DNA of 23,469 nt from a virus: positions 1 through 23,469 of IMG/VR virus record IMGVR_UViG_3300028025_003835; one strand, given 5' to 3'. The first letter of the stretch is position 1; every line of letters starts with the position of its first letter. The notes below the pieces were generated by a model, which saw only the letters and a list, made by a program, of their open reading frames with translations, was not told the origin of the DNA and searched no databases. Made by a program: the position numbers and the translations under genes. Positions 1 to 8,700 of this stretch are shown piece by piece.

Positions 1-439
1 CTACAAAAGTAAATGCACCACCTGTAACTTCCAGGTCACCGTCAAAGTCAATAGCACGATCCCAAACACCGTTAGCACCAGTACCTAGAGTAGACACTAC
101 CCAGATACCATTCTGTGCACCGGCTGTCTGATCTTTCAACAAGATCCTATTACCGGCTGCCAGTGTAACACCATCTATAGAGTTAGGGGCAGCAGTGATC
201 TGACCCCTGGTAGAAGTTCCACCAGTTGCAGCATAGGTGACTGTAATAGCCGCTGTAGATGCAACTCTTACAGAGTCTTTAATATCAAGACCTGTTTTTA
301 CTGCGTCTACGTAAGCTTTTGTGGCACCATCTTGAGGGTTAGTAGGATCTACTAGGTTTGTAATCTTGTAAAGACTACCAAAGGTAACATCAGAGTTTAC
401 CGTGAGTTGTTGTCTTGTTTTTACTGAAGTAATAGGCAT
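1..439 (-). CDS. Tail fibre-type structural protein, N-terminal part (cut by left edge)
   Basis: The reading frame opens at the ATG at 439 and stays open for 146 codons to the left edge, so only the N-terminus is visible. It begins MPITSVKTRQQLTVNSDVTF and continues with 'KITNLVDPTNPQDGATKAYVDAVKTG', a typical phage fibre opening. A 'GLDIKDSVRVAS' block follows, then 'GVTLAAGNRILLKDQ', 'AQNGIWVV' and 'FDGDLEVTGGAFTFV'. That domain recurs in tail and receptor-binding proteins of many tailed phages. The gene lies 18 bases after the 615-aa fibre gene and is probably co-transcribed with it. It likely forms part of a distal tail fibre. The assignment rests on domain resemblance, and the C-terminus, where receptor specificity would lie, is outside the window. 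Confidence 0.8.
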   Translation of the reverse strand, partial: MPITSVKTRQQLTVNSDVTFGSLYKITNLVDPTNPQDGATKAYVDAVKTGLDIKDSVRVASTAAITVTYAATGGTSTRGQITAAPNSIDGVTLAAGNRILLKDQTAGAQNGIWVVSTLGTGANGVWDRAIDFDGDLEVTGGAFTFV

Positions 440-457
440 GTCTAAGAATTTATAGGA

Positions 458-2305
458 TTAGGATTTTATATAGTCTACAAGTATGAGGTCTCCTAAGTCA
501 GGAGCGTTAGCAAAAGTGATCTGGTTAGCAGCTGACTCTGTATAGTCATTACCTGCCCCAGGACTGTACCGCACACCATTGACATACACTTTAGTAGTGC
601 CCGTCTGGTAGTTGTTGGTCAGTGTATATACTTTGTTTGAGCTGTTTCTAAGACCAGTGATGGCACTGTCATAGTCCGAGACAAAGCTCCCGGAGGTTAA
701 AAACGTGCTGGTAGTTACTGATCCGTCAGCCATCAGGAACTGAGTAGACGTACCGCCTGCTTTTATAAACGATGTGGCGTTGACAGATCCTGACACAGTG
801 ATCAGATTGGTAGACTCAGTCATGATACTGTTACCAATGTCACTGGCAGAGTTAAACTTGACAATCTTTCCTGCTGTACCGGACCCTGTTACGGTTCCTG
901 CTGCACCACCTGTGGCGGATAACACACCACCAGAATAAGACAATCCGGATCCTATAGTAGCTGTTGCCAAAACTCCTGTAGCATCTGTAATAACAAACCT
1001 GTCACCCGTGCCAGCAAGTGCTGTGGCTTTTATATTGTTCAGATTAAGAAATCCAAATCCTGTACTACCATTGTGGAGTTTAAGGGTGTTAGCTGCAGCT
1101 ACTTCCAAACCTACCGTGTAAGTCACAGAGTTTGTAGTACTTGCTGTGGTCCAGGCTATACCGGTATCCACCTTTAGTTTTAAGGTGGTATTGTTTAAAG
1201 ACATGGGAGACAGCTGATCTGTCTCATTGTTCCACATAATAGAACCAGGATCTACATTGTTGCTACCAACAGACCCCATGTACCACTCCTTACCACCTGA
1301 TCCGGATGTATCCAGTCCTACAAAAGCCTGACCACCCCCGGTACGGTATGCGTAGAAGCCTTGGGTAGCCCTGTATAATTTAGCTTTTACTTCGGCATAG
1401 GTATTACTAGTACCTGTGTTAATCTGCAAAAGCCCGGTAGATTCTCTGGAAAGAGCTATGTCAGGTGTACCCCAAGATAGCAATGTAGAAGACCACGCCA
1501 TCTTTACGTCACTACGAACAGCATACCGGTCAGTGTTCCAATAGGCCAACTCTACCTGGCTAGGCTGATACTGGTAGAGCATTAATCCGGTAACGCTTGT
1601 ACTACCTCCGTAAAATCCCCAGACCGTTCCGTTTACATCTGTATTATTAAAATCTATTTCAGCACCATATCCCCAAGAGGCAGTTGAGTAAAGTGCCAAA
1701 ATACCATAGTCGTTATACCACTCTAGCTTTGTTGATGCGTTTAAAGTGTTAGCCGTATCAGACCCGGTAATAACCCTCAGAGCAGCGTTGTTATTTATAG
1801 TAACCGCATAGTTAGGAATGTTTAGAACATCATTGATAAAAGTAGATGCTCCTGATGTTCCTGTAGTAGTGAGTGTTATTGTATGCTGGTAACCTGCCAG
1901 AGCATGGTCTCCCCAGGTGTAAGCTGTTTTACCTTGTTGTACATCAACATACAAAGGCACCACATACCCGCTGGATAGTCTCAGAGAGATTGTACCCGCT
2001 GTAGTAATGGGAGCTCCTGTGATAAACATACCTTCCGGAGCCGTCATGTTAATGGCAGTAACCGTTCCTACTGCTGTAGGTGTGCCACCACCTCCACCAC
2101 TACCGCCGGATCCACCGGTGCCTGATGTGTCAATGCTAATGGTGACATCACCTGTACCAGGGTCTACTCCTGTTGAGGATATAGATATCCCGTTCCCGGC
2201 TATGATCTTCCTGATCACTGCCTGGTTTGGGGTGGTAGTGTTTAACGCATATCTAATTACGGAGCCCCCTAAAATGTCTGTAGAACCATTGATGTATTCC
2301 GACAC
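458..2305 (-). CDS. Tail fibre protein, 615 aa, modular beta-rich
   Basis: This is probably a tail fibre or receptor-binding protein. A TGA stop lies directly upstream in frame, so translation must start at the GTG at 2305 or later; GTG fits best and follows the previous stop closely. Residues 1-60 are a conserved fibre opening with an 'AGNGISI' motif. A Gly/Ser linker follows at about 61-75. A 'TAINMTAPEGMFITGAPITT' block and a 'WGDHALAGYQ' motif come next, then a beta-rich middle. The C-terminus carries 'TKVYVNGVRYSPGAGNDYT' and ends 'LGDLILVDYIKS', a classic fibre C-terminal domain. Modules such as '[21 protein letters not shown]' are shared with the 1511-aa fibre. Composition is rich in Thr, Ser, Gly and Ala and poor in Cys. 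There is no enzymatic motif. Confidence 0.85.
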   Translation of the reverse strand: MSEYINGSTDILGGSVIRYALNTTTPNQAVIRKIIAGNGISISSTGVDPGTGDVTISIDTSGTGGSGGSGGGGGTPTAVGTVTAINMTAPEGMFITGAPITTAGTISLRLSSGYVVPLYVDVQQGKTAYTWGDHALAGYQHTITLTTTGTSGASTFINDVLNIPNYAVTINNNAALRVITGSDTANTLNASTKLEWYNDYGILALYSTASWGYGAEIDFNNTDVNGTVWGFYGGSTSVTGLMLYQYQPSQVELAYWNTDRYAVRSDVKMAWSSTLLSWGTPDIALSRESTGLLQINTGTSNTYAEVKAKLYRATQGFYAYRTGGGQAFVGLDTSGSGGKEWYMGSVGSNNVDPGSIMWNNETDQLSPMSLNNTTLKLKVDTGIAWTTASTTNSVTYTVGLEVAAANTLKLHNGSTGFGFLNLNNIKATALAGTGDRFVITDATGVLATATIGSGLSYSGGVLSATGGAAGTVTGSGTAGKIVKFNSASDIGNSIMTESTNLITVSGSVNATSFIKAGGTSTQFLMADGSVTTSTFLTSGSFVSDYDSAITGLRNSSNKVYTLTNNYQTGTTKVYVNGVRYSPGAGNDYTESAANQITFANAPDLGDLILVDYIKS

Positions 2306-2317
2306 TCAGAGCGTTTA

Positions 2318-2626
2318 TTAGGGTTGTGCTACTACCAGTTCAAGATTAAGTTTCTCTGCTACGTATTCGTAAGCAGCTTCGTTGGAGTTATCCCAGTCAA
2401 TATAGTCCTGGCCACCCATGTACATCTGACCACTGGCCACTGTTTCATTGATAGCCATTGGAGGCATAATAGGTTCTGGACCTTCTGGTGCTTCTGCAGC
2501 CACCATGATACGGTATGAAAAAGTAGCATACGTGTTCAGGTCATCATAGGAGCTGGCTACACTTAGCAGGCTTGCTTCTTTCAGAGATCCTTCATGCCAG
2601 ATGTTTACAGGGGTGATTGCTTTCAT
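2318..2626 (-). CDS. Small phage protein, 102 aa, paralogue of the 96-aa neighbour
   Basis: I do not recognise a named family. The protein starts MKAITPVNIWHEGSLKEASL and aligns along its whole length with the 96-aa product encoded just upstream. Shared features are an N-terminal 'MK.I..(V/I)N(V/I)W..G..K.A.L.S' block, a 'DDL' near residue 30, an aromatic-rich middle, a 'G..Y..W' pair and a C-terminal 'AY...A..LNL'. The two genes are 9 bases apart and are clearly a tandem duplication. No signal peptide or membrane segment is seen. Position between fibre genes suggests a small virion-associated protein or fibre chaperone, which is inference only. The leader before the ATG is A/T-rich (TTAATTAATAACT) with no Shine-Dalgarno motif. 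Confidence 0.75.
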   Translation of the reverse strand: MKAITPVNIWHEGSLKEASLLSVASSYDDLNTYATFSYRIMVAAEAPEGPEPIMPPMAINETVASGQMYMGGQDYIDWDNSNEAAYEYVAEKLNLELVVAQP

Positions 2627-2635
2627 AGTTATTAA

Positions 2636-2926
2636 TTAAGGTGTTGTTGTTATCACTAAGTTTAGTTGACCAGCTGCCCAGGTGTAGGCATATTCGTTAG
2701 TATCCGCATTTGCTTTCCAGGTGGTGTAAGCTGATCCTGAAATACTGATATTACCTTCTGCAACCGGGTATGGTATGTAAGGCTCTACCAAATTACTTTC
2801 TTCCAGTAGTTCATAATAAAAGTCTGCCGCTGTAGCCAGGTCATCATTAGTAACTCTTAGGCTGAATAGTTCCGCGGTCTTGATCGTTCCTTTGGTCCAT
2901 ACGTTGATGGTCTCAATGGTTTTCAT
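2636..2926 (-). CDS. Small phage protein, 96 aa, paralogue of the 102-aa neighbour
   Basis: The open frame extends upstream to an ATG at 3016, but I place the start at the ATG at 2926. From there the sequence MKTIETINVWTKGTIKTAEL matches the N-terminus of the paralogous 102-aa protein. The upstream extension would overlap the end of the 247-aa gene and has no counterpart in the paralogue. The leader before 2926 (TGTAAACCCTACAAAC) resembles others in this window. Conserved points with the paralogue are 'DDL' near residue 30, a Tyr-rich stretch, 'G.AY..W', and 'YAY.WAAGQLNL' at the C-terminus. Function is unknown. Setting in the fibre cluster suggests a virion or assembly role. Confidence 0.75.
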   Translation of the reverse strand: MKTIETINVWTKGTIKTAELFSLRVTNDDLATAADFYYELLEESNLVEPYIPYPVAEGNISISGSAYTTWKANADTNEYAYTWAAGQLNLVITTTP

Positions 2927-3005
2927 GTTTGTAGGGTTTACAATTAATAAATAAGAACAGGTCCTATTATGTGTCGTCAGGGTCCTTTTCAGGTTTGGCC
3001 TGCCG

Positions 3006-3749
3006 TTATATTCCAAAAAATCCCATCATTCCAAATGGGTCAAATCCTCCACTTACTGGTGCAGTTGCTGATTCTCGCATTCTTACTAGGAACATACTAC
3101 CTGTGTGAGCAGCTCCTAATGTGGTAGTTACCGTAACAGCTGCTGTAGCTGTTCCTAAAATTGCAATATTATAACCGCTTCTTGCAGACATGTCACCACC
3201 AGTTGTTGTAGTAAAACCAACAGCAGGTTGACTGTTAAAAGCACCAAATGTCATACCGGATGCTGTAGGGGTAACATCACCTATTGTACCGGCATCTGAA
3301 CGAGTGGTTATAACTGATGCAACCCAGTCATTGACAGCCAGGTCAATAGCTGGAGTTGTAGCCGAGAAACCTGTACCTGCTGTATTATCACCACCACCTC
3401 CAAAAGCCAGGTCCCAGAACAATAAGGCATCCTTGCTGAATACGACTATAACACCACTACCAACGTTAACACCAGCGTTTGTAACTGTTGGGTTAGTCTC
3501 TGTACCGGTATGTATCTTCCAGAATATTCTGGCTTGCATTGAACCTACGTCAATACCTGCAGCAACAGTACCATCTGTAGCAGCACCACCATTATTCCAG
3601 GCGTTATTAATAGTGGGGGCACCACTAAAGGGTTTACACCCATAAAACAGTATCATCAAGTCACCAGCTACAGCTCCTGCAGGAATTGCGGGAGTAATAT
3701 TACCAGCGGCTGCTGTATATGTACCTGTTGCTCTGAATCCTATTGCCAT
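3006..3749 (-). CDS. Beta-rich putative virion protein, 247 aa
   Basis: The protein opens with MAIGFRATGTYTAAAGNITP and has a 'PAGAVAGDLMILFYGCKPF' block near residues 22-41. Similar 'AGDL..L' openings recur in phage tail-associated beta-sandwich proteins. The rest is rich in Gly, Ala, Thr and Val, without charged helices, as expected for a secreted or virion beta protein. The C-terminus is Gly/Phe/Met-rich (GGFDPFGMMGFFGI), an unusual hydrophobic tail that could anchor it to another fibre component. The start codon overlaps the stop of the upstream 66-aa gene (TAATG), so the two are probably translationally coupled. No catalytic motif is visible. A tail or fibre accessory role is inferred from composition and position. 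Confidence 0.7.
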   Translation of the reverse strand: MAIGFRATGTYTAAAGNITPAIPAGAVAGDLMILFYGCKPFSGAPTINNAWNNGGAATDGTVAAGIDVGSMQARIFWKIHTGTETNPTVTNAGVNVGSGVIVVFSKDALLFWDLAFGGGGDNTAGTGFSATTPAIDLAVNDWVASVITTRSDAGTIGDVTPTASGMTFGAFNSQPAVGFTTTTGGDMSARSGYNIAILGTATAAVTVTTTLGAAHTGSMFLVRMRESATAPVSGGFDPFGMMGFFGI

Positions 3750-3949
3750 TAGTAATATTTACTGTAATCGTTAGCTATTAAATAATCTATGATCTCCTGG
3801 TCAGTCATGGTATCAGGGAAAGTAAACGGACTCCTGGATTCGTGTTGAAAAAAGACTCCGTTCTTGTGTACACAGAGTTCAGCAATCATACTGATGGTAC
3901 CGTTACCGTTGTCTACTTTTTCTACCAGATGTATTTCTTGTGTTGTCAT
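3749..3949 (-). CDS. Small hypothetical protein, 66 aa
   Basis: This is a compact, charged protein of unknown family. It reads as beta strands at residues 1-45 (EIHLVEKVDNGNGTISMIAE, then LCVHKNGVFFQHES), followed by a short C-terminal helix around 'TMTDQEIIDYLIANDYSKYY'. The gene fits tightly: it starts 5 bases after the stop of the 582-aa gene, and its TAA stop overlaps the ATG of the 247-aa gene. That packing supports it as a real gene. The stop codon of the preceding gene sits inside its leader (TAACTAACATG). Function is unknown. Confidence 0.7.
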   Translation of the reverse strand: MTTQEIHLVEKVDNGNGTISMIAELCVHKNGVFFQHESRSPFTFPDTMTDQEIIDYLIANDYSKYY

Positions 3950-3954
3950 GTTAG

Positions 3955-5703
3955 TTAGATTTCATATCCGTTAAGCTGAACATATAATGTCATGGCTGCA
4001 GAAGTAGTTATTCTAAGAATGTGGTCTATTGTACTAGACACAAAGGGTACGTTGAATGACTTGACAGCTCCCGGCTTTACCGTAGCAGAAGGAGCAAATT
4101 CACCCCTGAATATAACAGGATCGGTACCTGTTGTATACGTGGTATCCGCAGCAGCTCCCTGCCATAGAGTAACTACACCTGCTGTCGTACCACCCGTAGA
4201 AATAGTAATATCTGTCACGGCAAATCTCCTACCGGTTGTAGGTGTCCATAAAGCAGCACCGGTCTGTGCTGTGGTATATTCACCGTTTCTATGAACCAGT
4301 GTATATCCAAAGTTATGAGGAGCAGCACCGGTATCAATACCACCTAAGAATTGATTACCATTAGTAAGGTTGATAGCATGAGCTACTGTTGCACCAAGTG
4401 TTGTCACCGTTCTAAGTCTTACCTGACGATATCCTTGAGCAATTACCTGATACACCTTTCCTGCTGTTGGGGTAAGGTTTTGACCACTCACCCATAAATC
4501 TACGGCACCGTCAAATACCTCAAGTGGAATAAAGGTTGTATTGTCTGCAGTTCCCTCAATAATAAATGTACCTGTAGTAGTTGTGCTTATTGCTATGGTA
4601 ACAGCAGCGGCTCCGTCAACGTTAAACGTAGAGGCAGAGTTTGCAGCAGTACCTAAGTTAGTAGGGTTAGACCTGATAGAAAAACCAGGACCTGTACCTA
4701 CAGCAAGAATACCCACAGCTGTATCGTTAGCAGCATTACCAGCAAGAGCGGTGTCCGTTTTGATCCTGTCCCAGGTTGTTCCGTTAAAAGCTTCTATACA
4801 AGATCCTACGTGAGGAGCTGTAGGGTTAGCTGTTGAATCACCCAGAGCAGTGGCTGCTGGAAGTTCTGTGTCTACAGTACCAGTTACACTGACACCAATA
4901 GCCTGACCTGCTACAGAGATACCTCTACCCGCTGTAATTTCAGCGGTAAGTTCTGCGTAGTCCTGGCAAGCTACAAACTGCAGAGAAGAAGTAGTAGTAC
5001 TAGCAGGAGTTGTGCCGTTTAACCAACGAAGTCTTATTTTATAAGAAGCATTGGGATCAGGAACCTGTTGGTGCCTTCGGTAAGAGTTTACCCTTCCAGA
5101 GTTGGCATCCAGGGTTCCGGAGTGCCACCAGCACTCGTCAGAAAACGGTTCAAATTCAAATACACCAGTACCTGTAGTAGGGTTAAAAGAGGTAGCTGCA
5201 CTGATCAGGGCAGCTTGTCCTCCATTAGCTGTAAAGTATTTAGCAAGGTTGGCGTTGGTACCGTCAAAGAGAAAACCTGCAGTGTGTAATCCGTCTGCTA
5301 CACCAGTGGTAGCGTTAACAGAGATCACCTCTACATAGAACTCCTGGTTGGCAATACGCTGAGACATCGTCAACTGAAACGACAACCTGAACGGAATGGT
5401 AAACCACTCCACAGAAGTAAGAGATGTTGTACTGGCTGAAGTGGTTCCACTCACCAGGTTCACAACACCAGATCCTACGGTGATACTTCCACCTGCTCCT
5501 ATACTGCTTGTCCATTTTGCACCGTCCACGCTGGTTCCGACAAAGCTGTCCCTGAACTTTTTCTGCATGGACTTGATCTTAAGCATGTCGTCCTGTGTGT
5601 CATAGCCTTTCATGGCTATAGGAGCCTGATCGGAAGCTATGACTACCGGTGAGGAGTTTACACTAGTTGCTGACCCGTTGGGGTTATTAGGATTATATGC
5701 CAT
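3955..5703 (-). CDS. Tail/fibre structural protein with lectin-like and beta-sandwich regions, 582 aa
   Basis: The N-terminus has 'NSSPVVIASDQAPI', a short motif that recurs in structural proteins of many phages. Residues of about 50-230 ('FRDSFVGTSVDGAKW' to 'YKIRLRWLNG') read like a concanavalin/lectin-type jelly roll, with alternating strands and aromatic positions typical of sugar-binding folds. A middle section around 'SIRSNPTNLGTAANSAS' and 'GTADNTTFIPLEV' is another beta domain. The last 130 residues ('FGYTLVHRNGEYTT' to 'LYVQLNGYEI') form a further beta sandwich and could be the receptor-contacting tip. The gene begins 2 bases after the stop of the 1511-aa fibre. The likely role is a tail-tip or fibre protein contacting surface glycans. 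The fold assignment is inference from sequence pattern. Confidence 0.75.
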   Translation of the reverse strand: MAYNPNNPNGSATSVNSSPVVIASDQAPIAMKGYDTQDDMLKIKSMQKKFRDSFVGTSVDGAKWTSSIGAGGSITVGSGVVNLVSGTTSASTTSLTSVEWFTIPFRLSFQLTMSQRIANQEFYVEVISVNATTGVADGLHTAGFLFDGTNANLAKYFTANGGQAALISAATSFNPTTGTGVFEFEPFSDECWWHSGTLDANSGRVNSYRRHQQVPDPNASYKIRLRWLNGTTPASTTTSSLQFVACQDYAELTAEITAGRGISVAGQAIGVSVTGTVDTELPAATALGDSTANPTAPHVGSCIEAFNGTTWDRIKTDTALAGNAANDTAVGILAVGTGPGFSIRSNPTNLGTAANSASTFNVDGAAAVTIAISTTTTGTFIIEGTADNTTFIPLEVFDGAVDLWVSGQNLTPTAGKVYQVIAQGYRQVRLRTVTTLGATVAHAINLTNGNQFLGGIDTGAAPHNFGYTLVHRNGEYTTAQTGAALWTPTTGRRFAVTDITISTGGTTAGVVTLWQGAAADTTYTTGTDPVIFRGEFAPSATVKPGAVKSFNVPFVSSTIDHILRITTSAAMTLYVQLNGYEI

Positions 5704-5705
5704 TG

Positions 5706-8700
5706 TTATATGATTAGCCAGTTAGAGTTATCGGAAACAAGGGTGATAGATTCATCCACCTTGTTTATAGTAGCTGTAAGACCACCGTCTATGGTTTCAG
5801 TAGTTGCTCCATCTATAGTGAGAGCAGCAGTACCTGCTGTTTTCTTGATGATGATGGTAGCTGTGTTACCAACAGCTGTGGGGAGCGTTATGACAAAGGT
5901 ACCGCCACTTGTATCAGCTTTGATGATCTTAGTACCACTTGTTGCCGTTTCTGAATATGTTGTGGAAACTGATGTGACAGAGTAAGCACTGCCACCGCCA
6001 GGGATTGCCTGGGTAGACAGCACACCTAAAGCATCGGCCACCACCATGCGTGTACCTGATCCACCAAGAACGTCTAATCTTACAGCTCCATCATCTATCC
6101 AGACTGCATAGTTGTTAGTAATAGTAGCCGTTCCTGTTGCTGCTCCTTCTATGTATAAGGTAGCTCCGTTAGTTGTACTTCCTGCACCATCATTAACTAT
6201 TAAAGGCTTAATAGAAAACTGAGCAAACATGTTATGAGTACCGGCAGAGGATTCTGCAACAGTATTTCCTATTAATAGGAAGGAAGAATAACTAAGGTTA
6301 GCACCTAACGTTGTATTTAAGGCAGTTGCAATAAGTCTTCCAAAAGTAGTTTGACTTACTCCCGCTAAAGTTGTGGTTATTCCAGGTGTACCTGCTGAAA
6401 ATTCGTTTGCTGTTCCTGTTGCGTTAAGTCCGTTTAAAAATGACTTTAGACCAGCAATATTTTGTGCTGCTGTACTTACCAATCCTCTTGCAGTTCCACT
6501 TGCACTTGGTATGTCAAAAGTATGCGTGGTACCTGTAGATGTAATAGCAAAGTCTGTTCCTGCTGTTCCAGTAGCAAAAGTTTGAGTTGCTCCAGTAAGG
6601 GTATTTAATGTAGTAATACCTCCACCAGAAATTGTAGCCCAGGTATTGTCACCCCTTAGATATGTAGTAGACGAAGGTGTACCGGTTGCACTAAGATTAG
6701 CTATACCCACCACCGAGTTAGCCAGGGTAGTAGTAATAGCAGTTGTACCAGATCCGGTTACTGCTCCTGAAAGCGTGATAGATTGGTTGGTTGTTAAATA
6801 AACAGAGCTGTCAAACACCCATGTATTGGTACCCGTACCTGTGTATCTAAGGAATCCGGCAGTAGCTCCTAAGGTAGGAAGTGCCACACCACGAAGACCC
6901 ACTACAGTAAGAGCCGTTGCTCCCGTAGCATCTCCAGTATGTGTAGCATTACTAACCAGTCCACTATATAGTGAGTTAACTGCGTTGTCTCCGGTGTTAG
7001 ATCCGGAAATAGAGGATGTACCGGTTACAGCCAAAGTAGGCGTAGTAGATCCTGAGATGACCACGCTATTTACTGACGTTGGTGTAATAGCACCTAACGT
7101 AAGTGTAATTGCAGGCGTGGTTGTAGACGTAGCTACGGTTCCGCTTACTCCATTGGCAGTAGTGACAGAAACAGACGTTACTGTACCTGTGTTATTGGTA
7201 TAGCCTGACGGGTTAGAGGCTAGGTAATAAGTGTTTGTATCCAGGGCAAAAGTTCCTGCGGCTGTCATCTTCACAAATGACGTAGACGCAAAAGCAAGTC
7301 CTGCCAGGGATGTTAGGTTGGTACTTGATGCCTGGTATGCGGTAGATGCAGTAAATGCAGCAGATCCAAGTGTACCACCAGCCCCAATGTTCAAAGTAGA
7401 AGCATCTGTACCGGCAAGTGTCAGGGTATTTGATACCGTAAGTGTTTTAGAAGTAGTACCACCCGCTATAGTAAATCCAGTAGCAGCTGCAGTGAACGTA
7501 AGTCCATTTACTGTACTGGGTGTGATAGCTCCTAGTGTCAGGGTAATAGCCGGTGTTGTACCTGCTGTGGCCACTGATCCTGAAATACCGTTTGCTGTAG
7601 TAACTGATACCGTAGTAACAGTACCCGTATTGGTTGTATATCCAGAAGGATTAGAAGATAAGTAGTAAGTATTGGTGTCCAGAGCAAAGGTACCGGTTGC
7701 CGTCATCTTCACAAATGAGGTGGAGGCAAACGTTAACCCGGCTAAAGAAGTCAGGTTAGTAGAGGCTCCCTGGTAGTCTGTACCAGCTACAGCAGCTGAG
7801 ATTGCTGTTCCGTTACCCTTGAGGATACCGGTAATCGTAGTGGTCAGTGTGATAGCAGGTGTAGACGACGCAGTAGCCACCGTACCAGCAAAGCCATTGG
7901 CAGACACTACGGATACGGATGTTACGGACCCTCCACCACCTGGTGTTGTCCAGGTGCCATCTGCCCGCAGGAAGTTGGTAGTACCGCCACCGGATGCTGG
8001 GGCTAAACCTTTGAGGGTAGCTGAGAATACATCAAGTAGTGTAGTGGCCTGTGTACCGGTTATGTTTTCAACGTTGCCCGTAGCTGCTGTTACTCTTCCA
8101 TGGAAAGTAGCAGTAGGGATCTGGGCGAGCATGGCATTGGTCACCCTGTTAGCACCAATGGTAGTAGTAATAGCGGTTGTTCCTGTACCAGAAATATCCC
8201 CAGAGAGGGTGATGGACTGGTTAGCTGTTAGATAAGTCGCTGTATCAAATATCCAGGTGTTTGTACCTGTGCCGGTATATCTTAAGAATCCTGCACTGGC
8301 TCCAAGAGCTGGCAGGGCTACTCCTCTGAGTCCTACAACAGTCAGTGCTGTAGATCCGGTAGCGTCACCCGTGTGTGTGGCGTTACTGACAAGACCACTG
8401 TAAAGAGAGTTTACTGCATTATCACCGGTATTGGATCCTGAGATAGAAGACGTACCTGTCACTGCCAGTGTGGGTGTCGTGGATCCGGAGATCACAACAC
8501 TGTTCACAGAAGTTGGGGTGATGGCTCCCAGGGTAATCGTGATAGCGGGTGTGGTAGTTGATGTAGCCACAGATCCGGATACACCATTGGCAGTAGTAAC
8601 GGAAACTGAGGTCACTGTACCTGTAGTAGAAGAGGTACCTGCCCCTATAGCACTACGGAAGGTAGCGGCATCTAATGTAGATACGCTATTATCCGCATTG

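Noticed and set aside
2927-3016. N-terminal extension of the 96-aa protein to the ATG at 3016
   Set aside because: It would overlap the end of the 247-aa gene, and the paralogue shows that the true N-terminus is the internal Met at 2926.
6723-8621. CRISPR-like or direct DNA repeats
   Set aside because: The repeats are protein-level, long, in frame within one gene and diverged in DNA; there are no short identical repeats with regular spacers.
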